The notes under the pieces: model-generated
Told to the model about the DNA's origin: nothing
Database searches by the model: none
What the model saw: only the letters and a program-made list of their open reading frames with translations
Assembly: GCA_910593695.2 (NCBI GenBank)
Contig: OU343055.1
Span: forward strand, 41,886,682-41,950,681
Source: Ocypus olens
Taxonomy: Eukaryota; Arthropoda; Insecta; Coleoptera; Staphylinidae
Length of the DNA: 64,000 nucleotides
Reading direction: 5' to 3'
Translations under genes and position numbers: made by a program
Shown: positions 55,858 through 64,000 of the stretch, piece by piece
Layout of the letters: each line of letters starts with the position of its first letter
Numbering within the stretch: position 1 is the first letter of the stretch

Positions 55858-56841
55858 CTAATTTCTCGTCAGTAACTAATTACGGTTTTAATATCCCTAT
55901 TAAAAATTTTATGCATATATGTAAAACAGTTTTAAAACATTATTATTTAAACATTAGCAGTTATTCCTAGAACTGAACAACACTATTAATAACATATTTA
56001 GGATTCATAATCTAGTTGTTTTATTTCAATTTTAGGATTTTCCATGCTGGAATTTCCACTCTTAGTGACGCCACTGAACTTCTGTTAGTTAGGTTATATT
56101 TTAAGGTCTGCCAACTATTTTAGACTTTTTGATCTCACGGTATAATTTTTATGTGGATTGTTTGGAGTAAATTTTCAAATTTAAATATTTTTCATTCTAT
56201 CAAGGTAGGTACAAAAATTCATATTTACAATAAATATTGTGGTGTGTGATATTGCCGGTATATCTGGTGCAGTCATTTATGATCATAATGTTTCTGGGGA
56301 GGCATTAACTCCGCCAGAGATTAAAGGAGCGACAAGGAATATAGAAATGTATTTATTATCATGATTTTGTAAGTGACATGTAATGAATATTAAATCTGAC
56401 GGGCCGTGAAGTCTTATCTGATAGGAGTATTATTTAAAAGCCCAGTCACTAACATGGCTTTTTAAAAGCCTACTCCTTAAAAGAGACAGTTCACGGCCAA
56501 CCAGAAGTCACTAAAATCTTACATTATATATCAATCCGCGAAAAATATATTAGTTCTGTACGTTTGTACATGTCACAACTGACTGTGACATTTTTACATT
56601 TATTAAAGGCGGAGGCCTTGTTTTTACTAATATTTTTAGTGTTTGATATAAAGGAGCTGCCTTGATTTAGTCATAATGAAAAAGGTGATTATGACAGCGT
56701 GGTCTTATAAGGAGGCTTTTGTTGGATGAATCATTCGCACCAGGCTTTTGTTAAAATGCTATCCTTTATTGCTGCCAATTAACTAGCAAAAGAATATTAG
56801 CACATTTACAATAATTATACAATTTCAAAAGTAACTATTAT
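55858..56841. other. No gene; one small hairpin element
   Basis: At 56401-56498, GGGCCGTGAA pairs with TTCACGGCC and TAGGAGT/ACTCCTTA pair inside, a roughly 98-bp hairpin, probably a tiny MITE. Nothing else supported. Confidence 0.5.
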
Positions 56842-56960
56842 TACTGTCTCCGGTACTAAGTACGAGAAAGTATTATGATCGTGAACATTTTTAATTTGTT
56901 TTTAACGGAAATAACTGTATAGCGTCTTATTATCGATTGGAAGTTAGCAATACATTTCAA
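56842..56960 (+). mobile_element. Decayed Helentron-like 5' end
   Basis: ACTGTCTCCGGTACTAAGTA, then CGAGAAAGTATTATGATCGTG and AACGGAAATAACTG, match the family start with many changes; the microsatellite and 3' end are absent. Confidence 0.55.
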
Positions 56961-57505
56961 CCACAAATCTAGCACCTCCATCAGTTCTGCGAATCTTTAC
57001 TAATTTACTGAAAATGGATCCAAAATCATAATTAATCAAATAGCAGTGATGCTATAGCAATTACGATAAGGTTTCAACTTGTGGTTTACTTGAATATTTC
57101 GATAAGAAATCTACCGAAACAATAAAAAAATCAAAACTCATTGATAGGCGTAGTATAGAATTTATATTTTTGGCCAAAAACGTTCGAACGAGCTTTGTTA
57201 ATAGCATTATAACGTTATGAAGGTTTTAACATTACAAGTGAAAAGTTTGAAAGCACGAGCGACATAGGAGTTACGAGGGTTACGTGTATCGTAACATGGT
57301 TTATTTTATCCTATTCCTATTTTTTTAATTAAAAACAGAAATGTTTATTGAAAACCGTCAAGAAGCGAAATCATGTTTGTTTGCCAATATCTCAATAGCA
57401 ACGAGTGGCGTTAAAATGCGTATAACAACACTAGTGTTGTTAAGAATTTCGAAGAAAAGGACACTAATATTTATTCTCGCTGAGCGAGTTCCCGTTGGTC
57501 TAGAT

Positions 57506-57970
57506 CAGTGATTCCCAAAGAGGGCGCCACCGCTCCCTGGTGGGGGGGGGGGGGGGGCGCTGATAGCCACAGGTGCATTTGGGGGCCGATGAATAACTGT
57601 AAGGTTGTGGTGATAGTATAAAAGAAAGAAGAGAAGATTTAATGGAACGTGGGTTCAGTGCGGTAATCAATCTTGGTGATTTAATTACTAAATTGGTAGC
57701 AGCACAGGTTCATCCTTCTCATTCGAATATTTAACTTTTTTTTGTTAACATCCTATTCTGGCTTCAATAAATAGTTTCATAATTTCAAAGATAAATGTTT
57801 CTAATTTACACCCTTCTTTACTATATTTTACGAAAAAGGTAGAAACATTAATACATATATATTTCCTATTAATTGCTATTAAAATTTAAAAAAAAATCAT
57901 TTCCAGGGGGCGCTAACTAATATTTTTTCTGGAAAGGGGGCGGTAGGACAAAAAAGTTTGGAAACCACTG
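57506..57970. mobile_element. hAT MITE with perfect 8-bp target duplication
   Basis: The ends CAGTGATTCCCAAAG and inverse of CAGTGGTTTCCAAAC are flanked by GTCTAGAT at 57498-57505 and 57971-57978. 465 bp, non-coding; it contains a run of 16 G at 57542-57557. Confidence 0.93.
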
Positions 57971-57978
57971 GTCTAGAT

Positions 57979-58700
57979 GGTGGTACGAAAGAGCCCTTTT
58001 CTTGATGTCCACGTGTTCCTCGCAGGATAGCGGTGGATTATATCGGTTCGTGGATATACGCGAAGGGAAGAAGAATATATGCGGTGTAACGAATAAATTG
58101 AGAGCCGGCGGCAGTAACAATTATAGCGGTGTAGACTATATATCGGAGGTATTGTCGATTAAGACCAAAGGAGTACGGAAACGAATACAATATGTCTTCT
58201 TGAGCAAACACTCACGAGTCCTCTCTTCCTCTTCCCTTAGCTGTGGGATTTTTTGGGGCAAAAAAGATTGACAGGCGCAGTATTTAGGAAATATTTAAAT
58301 TAAGCGTCCACATCAACCACAGCGAAAAATGAATAATACGTTATCCCCGAACAAATAATATTCAATAATAAAAAAAGAACACATCTCTCATTTTAATTTA
58401 AATAATTGTTTAACTTAGAACTATTATGAAACATATTCAATTTTATTCAATTTCGTAGTGTACGATCGATATTTTTGGCCACACATGTTCGAATGGGCTT
58501 TGTTAATAATATTAAATAATAAAAAAGGGACACATATTTTTCATTATCATTTAAATCATTTTTTAAATTAGCACTATTATGAAATATCCCTAGAAGCACA
58601 ATATGTGTCGGAAATATTTCATAAATATTGATTTTACATTTTTATGTTTCGAAAATATTAAAAGGCCAAAGTAAATATTTATAGGTATAATAAGTCTATG
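57979..58700. other. No recognised gene
   Basis: 58002-58271 is open on the plus strand (89 codons) and GC-richer than its flanks, with no motif I recognise. It may be the older repeat into which the hAT MITE inserted. The rest is AT-rich. Confidence 0.35.
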
Positions 58701-58709
58701 GAAATATTT

Positions 58710-60250
58710 GTTGCAAATGAATTAATTTATAGAAACAAGTAAAAAAATAACGTTGCTACGTTTTCGATATTATTCTACACATGTGCAATTTATATAAACC
58801 TTAACTCAAGTTACAAAACCATGCTCGTGTAATCAATTTTCTTTGTAAATTCATTTGTGTTGTTGGAGGATTAACAGCAGCCGAAACAGGGTTTTTAGTT
58901 GAAGTAAAAGTTAATCCGAAGGGTGGTGGGTAGGCCCTATCCTACAATACAAGGGTGGTGGATGTTCTCTATCCTACAATTCAATCCGTTGCTCCCGCGC
59001 CAAGGTTCCCTCCAATAAATAAGTTTATTAAGAATTATTAAGTCCTTCAGTGTTTTTTTATTACACTTATGTATTGATTTCTACTTGTAAACTATTGTTT
59101 CTGATCCATGAATTGTAGGGTGGATTAGGGACTACCCACCACCCCTCGTTTCATCTCTATTTATCGCGTTTCGTATTATTTTTAAACGGTCAACTACTCC
59201 AACGAATTTCCAAGATAAATTCTTAACTGGACAATTTTCTTTGTTGAAATAAAGTTGATACGATTGATCCAATCTGGTAGTCCCGCGCCAAGTTTTTCTC
59301 CAATAAATAAGTTTATTAAGGTATCTTAAAACCTTTCGTGTTTTTCTTATTCTTATGTATTGATTTCTATTTGTAAACTCTCGTTTATCATCCATTGATT
59401 GGAGGGTGGGATAGGGCCCACCCACCACCCCTTGTTTCACGCCTTATTTACGCCAGTAAATCGTGTTTCGTATTATTTTTAAAAGTTCAACTACTCCAAC
59501 GGATTTCCAAAAAAATTCTTAAATTCGACAGAGATTTGCTTGTTGAAATAAAGTTGATACGTAGGGTGGTGGATGGGCTCTATCCTACAATCCGAGGGTA
59601 GTGGGTGGAACCTATCCTACAATCCAATCAGTTGATCTCGCGCCAAGGTTTCCTCCAATAAATAAGTTTATTAAGAAAACTTAAGTCCTTTAGTTTTTTT
59701 ATTACACTTAAGTATAGATTTCTACTTGTAAACTCCTGTTTATGATCCATGAATTGGAGAATGGAATAGGAACCACCCACCTCCCTTGTATCACCCCTAT
59801 TAATGCCAGAAAATCGCATTTTGTATTATTTTTACTTCTCCAACGAATTGCTGAAGAAAATTCTTAACTGGACAAAGTTTTGCTTGTTGAAATAAAGTTG
59901 ATGCGAAGGGTGGTGGGTGGGCTCCATCCTACAATCCAATCAGTTGATCATAACACAGTTTGCTGCAAATAAATTAATTTACAGACTAATAAAAAATAAC
60001 GTTGCTACGTTTTCGCTATTGTTGGATTGTAGAATAGTGGCCACCCACCACTCATAAATTTAACTTTAACTTAAGCTACAAAACCATGTTCGTGTAATCA
60101 AATTTATTGGTGATGTTAGAGGTTTAACAACAGCCGAAATGGGGTTTTTAACTGAAGTAAAAATTAATCCGGGGGGCGGTGGGTGGTCCCTATCCCACAA
60201 TCCGAACAGTTGAACGGTGGTGGGTGGTCCCTATCCCACAATCCAATCAT
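58710..60250. repeat. Composite tandem array with GGGTGGTGGGTGG / CCACCCACCACCC ends
   Basis: Three units of about 297-356 bp (landmark CCGCGCCAAG near 58996, 59284 and 59640; GTTGATRCG near 59256, 59553 and 59895) each hold a small inverted-repeat cassette. The cassette opens GGGTGGTGGGTGG-CCTATCCTACAATCC and closes with its inverse. A different block of about 215 bp (ataacgttgctacgttttcg...gccgaaa-ggggtttttag) flanks the array as direct repeats at 58710-58925 and 59960-60180. Confidence 0.8.
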
Positions 60251-60269
60251 AGAGTGTAGTGATGTTGCA

Positions 60270-60490
60270 CTGTTTGGGTTGTAGAATAGTATAAACATAT
60301 TTTATAAACGTGCTCTATATACATTGGTGGAAAAAAAAAATGAAACACTTGAAATTAGTGAAATTTCGACCATTTTCAAACTGTTTGGGTTGTAGGATAG
60401 TATAAACATATTTTATAAACGTGTTATATATACACTGGTGGAAAAAAATGAAACACTTGAAATTCGTGAAATTTCGACCATTTTCAAACC
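60270..60490 (+). repeat. 111-bp tandem duplication containing a mariner-like end
   Basis: Units start at 60270 and 60381 (ctgtttgggttgtag-atagt). Each contains TA-CA(T/C)TGGTGGAAAAAAA and ATGAAACACTTGAAATT, which look like the start of a long mariner terminal repeat that continues to about 60700. Confidence 0.75.
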
Positions 60491-61059
60491 GCGATAACTC
60501 GGCGTATTTTCAATCAATTTTGATGAATCTTTAAGGACGAAAAACTTTCAAGTGTCTTCTTTAAAGTCATGCATGCGAACTTTAGCGTAACCCATTTCGC
60601 CCCTCTCTATCACCCCTGTAAAAAAAATGTTTTTTCAGGAAACCATGTCCAACTTTGACGATGTCTAAGGAGTTGGAAAAAATTTGTCGGCTCGATCCAC
60701 CATAAAGACATTAAAATTTGATCAATTCCCTATGCAAGACTAAGAACGAAGTTCCTACGATAATTTAGCACCAAGTTATGGGTGTTTAAAAAAAAGTGCA
60801 TTTTGAGGTTTTTCGCACATAACTCAGCGACTTTTCAACCAAATTTGATTATTCTTTCGGAAAAAAAATCTCACTTTGGCCCTAGTTTAAACTCAGATTG
60901 GGATGATTCCTTTTCGAACCCTTCAACATTTTTTGACAAATATTGCAAAAATATATATAGTAATATTTCTTTAACATTTCAGGCAAATATTGCTAAAGCA
61001 TCTAAAACTCTGTCATAATCAATATCACAGAAATATGGGTCTTTCAATATTTAAGAAAT
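60491..61059. other. Mariner-like terminal-repeat DNA, no gene
   Basis: Typical long-repeat phrases (ccgcgataactcggcg, cgcacataactcagcg) recur in diverged form at about 60480 and 60810. No transposase seen. Confidence 0.4.
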
Positions 61060-61560
61060 ATTTTGTGCTACTAGGGCACGCATGACGATGACTTTTGATT
61101 TTGTGAAAATTTACCATATTTCATAATGTGTTATTTTCGTATTATTTAATATTACTAACAAAGCCCGGTAGAAAATTTGTGGCCCAAAACATCGAACCTT
61201 TACTACACCTAACAATAACTTGATTTTTTGTAAATTGAATATATTTCATAATAGACCAAAGTTAAAAAATATTTAAATTAAAATGAAAAATATGTATCCT
61301 TGTTTTATTACTTAATATTATTAAAAAAACCGGTTAGGACATTAGTGACCAAAAAATCGTTCATAAACTATGCCTAACAATGACTTTTGATTTTGTGAAA
61401 ATGAACCATATTTCATAATAGTCCTAAATTTAAAAAAAAATGAAAATGAGAATTTTTTTAAAATTATTTAATGTTATTAACAAAGCCTGGTAGAACATTT
61501 GTCGCTAAAAATATCGATCCTAAACTAACAATGACTTAGTTTTTCTTTTTAATTAATTTA
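61060..61560 (+). repeat. Imperfect tandem repeats, 120-165 bp
   Basis: AACAATGACTTTTGATTTTG, then tgaaaatnnaccatatttcat, recurs near 61086, 61208, 61377 and 61528, with AACAAAGCCYGGTAGAA in between. Confidence 0.65.
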
Positions 61561-63079
61561 CCATGTTTCGGGATATATCTTCCAGGTAAAGTTAAAAACT
61601 TGCTCTTATTGCATCACTGCTATTTGATTATTTATGACTTTTTATCAATTTTCGGTAAGTTAGTTGAGATTACATAGAAATTAGGAACTGTAAAAATAGC
61701 GATTGCGTCGGATTTATGGCTGAAATTTTTATGGCTAACTTCTCACCGGTGCCTTATTTGACAACCCGAAGCTTTGGGTAAAATTTAGAAGTGGGTGTTT
61801 GTTTTCTCTGAACATTCCTCGCAGAAATAAGCATCCAATTAAATCGCTTAGTTCTTAGTCACGTGTGCAAAAATAACCAATCAACATAAACTTACACTAA
61901 AATCACCTTATGGGAACTTATCGCCGCCTTTATGACGTTGCTAAGCAAAATAAACACACATAATAGTTACTCCTATAATATAGTTAGTAATCATTATGTC
62001 GAAATGTCACTTTCACGGTTCGGCAATGAAGATGCTCGAGAACCCACGACGCCTCGCACTGAAAGCTGGTGCCAACCCGCTCCGCCCCGGAGCCCCCCTA
62101 ACTGGTAATAATTGTGTTTTTAATAATGTTGAATAAATAATTTACTTGCAAGAAATTTTCGAACCGAATATCCCTCATAACATTGATAAATACTTATAAT
62201 TATTAAAGTTTCCTCAAGCACGTTGGTTTTAAGAAAAACCCTCCGTCTACGGCGTGGGGTTGTTACTAAGCAACGTGCTTTCGGAAACTTATTTCGTATT
62301 ATCAATGCCCTTATAACTGATAATTTCTGACTGTTATGAAATACCAATGAAGTTAGCTCATTATACGTCATGTGTCAATCAGAACGAAAAACGTCGTGTC
62401 AATTATCGTTAGCGGTAAGTGCCCTGGATAATTAAAATCGCCATGGTTACACTATGTTTATGCATAAACGAACACATTTCTTTCAAACGTCAGATACGTG
62501 AAATTGAAATGTCATGATTTGGTATGGCGGCATATCATCAATCGATGAATTCATTAACGACTTTACTATAAATAATAGATTTTCACATTTATGTATGTAT
62601 AATATTTAAAATAAATGTCATAGTTGAATTTTATATGTCAGAAATTATCTAACCCTTTGACTATATACTTATGGACTGCTAGCGCCAACTTCATGTGTGT
62701 CTCGAAGCAACGGTGGCGCGGCGGGACCCTAAATGATTGCGGTATGTTACTAAATTGGTAGCTATTTTGTGTCTATGGCATATGACTCTATGAGCTCGCA
62801 TTACATATTGTCATACCCTGCAATTTATTCACACTTTTGAATATATAAACATTTATATTGTCAAATACTCACACTATGTCAAAATATTGCTACGCGAAAG
62901 GCTGCACACGTCCACGTATATATGCCAACGCAGTTATAATACTCGTCAGCTGATGTACACGACGGTTGACTTTTGACTTATAACCTAAGTAACCTAAGTT
63001 TCTGAGTAAGCCGCTTTCGGACCTAAATACCAAAATTATTTCGTAATTATCACTGCTCTTGGGCAATTACACTTGATAA
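61561..63079. other. No gene recognised
   Basis: Around 61755-61800 there is a Helentron-like scrap (cttatttgacaacccgaagct, gaagtgggtgttt). A GC-rich patch at about 62035-62100 and an 83-codon minus-strand frame at 62120-62371 carry no motif I recognise. Confidence 0.35.
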
Positions 63080-63492
63080 TTTTCCAAATATGATAAATAT
63101 TACAAACAAATATAAAATGTAACTAAGAAACTATTATCTTTCGTTTAGAAATATTTTTCATAAAATGATTGTTTTTTGAAACAATCTGTTTGTAATTTTA
63201 GGCCTATAATTATGAAATGGTAATATTTGCATCAAATTTATATTAGTAATAAATAAAGTGAATGTCGAAATGAACAACTTATAAAGAATAACATTGTTAG
63301 AATTTGAAGTACAATTTTCCATTTACATCTTTCATAATTTTGACGTTTCAAACGTTAGTATCAACTAATCCTGTACAACTCTCGATACTTATTTAAAATA
63401 TCATTTAAATTGACAATAAACTATGAAAGTATAAATATACATAACAATTTTATCATAAAATCAGAGAAAGTAACACGATGACCTCATCACCA
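63080..63492 (+). mobile_element. Helentron-like repeat, decayed 3' half
   Basis: AATATGATAAATATTACAAAC through GACGTTTCAAACGTT to ATCAGAGAAAGTAACACGATG and CATCACCA; old copy with many substitutions. Confidence 0.65.
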
Positions 63493-63643
63493 TTTGTTTA
63501 TTGTATTTTAGAGTTTATGAATACTTTGTGTCAATAAAGAAATACAATTTAATAATTTTTATAATTGTTATAGTTCACATCTTATATTAATCTGGGTAAA
63601 TATGTTTCAAAGCTTATTAAATATTTTTAAAACGTCTACTCAC

Positions 63644-63899
63644 CTCCATGCTTAGCGTAGCGACGTCTTGATGCAACGTTGTAATCTGAGAATCCAATCG
63701 TTCAACGCTATTTCTCGTATGTTCAACATCACTCTTAAGCTCCGAATTTATTTCCTCTAAAGATCCAGGTTTGCTATGGTTGGGCACCACGACGCTCCTC
63801 TGTCTTTCCACGCGTTCCCTCAACATCGCCAGATTACTTGTTGCTATGCCACCCAAGCGCGGTCGATTCCGCGACGGATTTTCGTGCAGCTCCTGCAGT
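63644..63899 (-). CDS. Internal exon, KCNH-type K+ channel C-terminal coiled coil
   Basis: 256 bp with acceptor TTTTTAATAG (minus strand, ends at 63900) and donor ATGGAG|GTGAGT (exon ends at 63644). The frame gives LQELHENPSRNRPRLGG, RVERQRSVVVPNHSK, EEINSELKSDVEH and VERLDSQITTLHQDVATL, a heptad-patterned helix running into the next exon at 12831. Phase 1 at the start, phase 0 at the end. The channel core is expected to the right of the window. A second AG six bases further in (63894-63893) would shift the frame and is less likely. Identity of the channel (ELK most likely) is by resemblance only. Confidence 0.62.
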
Positions 63900-64000
63900 C
63901 TATTAAAAAATAAAATTTAAGAAATAATTGTATATTTCAATATTACCAAATACTAAACAATTTTTTGTACATTAACATTGGATAAACAGAATTAATACCA

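Larger units (their letters stand above)
12832..63643 (-). other. 50.8-kb phase-0 intron of the channel gene
   Basis: Donor GTGAGT (minus strand, 63643-63638) follows exon end ATGGAG; the acceptor at 12832 is TTTTCAG. Joining gives an uninterrupted frame. It is filled almost entirely with transposable elements and satellites on both strands. No intervening exon was recognised, although a small one cannot be excluded. Confidence 0.6.

Overview
The window is AT-rich arthropod, most likely insect, nuclear DNA. It contains spliceosomal exons with GT-AG borders, and transposon families typical of insect genomes: Tc1/mariner, piggyBac, hAT, non-LTR LINEs and Helentron-like repeats. I see nothing bacterial or viral, no CRISPR array, and no rRNA or tRNA gene.

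Only two segments look like host coding sequence, both on the minus strand: an internal exon at 63644-63899 and a terminal exon at 12235-12831. They join in phase 0 and together encode a C-terminal coiled coil and tail that resemble a KCNH (EAG/ELK/ERG) voltage-gated potassium channel, ELK-like being my best guess. Everything between them, 12832-63643 (50.8 kb), would then be one intron. The first 12.2 kb lies downstream of the gene.

Layout. 0-12.2 kb: a broken hAT (ZBED/GTF2IRD2-type) transposase with a promoter-like region containing a perfect heat-shock element; a 1.4-kb foldback element; a mariner MITE; and a dead Jockey-type LINE split by a TTAA-flanked piggyBac that itself carries a 1.6-kb insertion. 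12.2-12.8 kb: terminal channel exon. 13-23 kb: several copies of a Helentron-like (HINE/DINE-1-like) repeat with an internal TG microsatellite, a T-rich minisatellite, and a 161-bp tandem array that may lie inside a hAT-ended element. 23.9-31.6 kb: a rosa-type mariner, a Tc1 relic, other mariner fragments and a degenerate hammerhead motif. 33.9-39.8 kb: a foldback mariner, fragments, and a nearly perfect mariner with 639-bp inverted repeats and an intact 349-aa transposase. 39.8-44.5 kb: a LINE with two open ORFs. 45.5-50.8 kb: a large palindrome whose centre holds a well-formed hammerhead ribozyme, a recent inverted duplication and a dead hAT. 51-64 kb: MITEs, palindromes, tandem arrays and the upstream channel exon.

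The strongest observations are the hammerhead ribozyme and its shared repeat module, the Helentron-like family whose insertions can be read against their own empty sites, the two apparently intact mobile elements (mariner and LINE), and the size of the intron that houses them.
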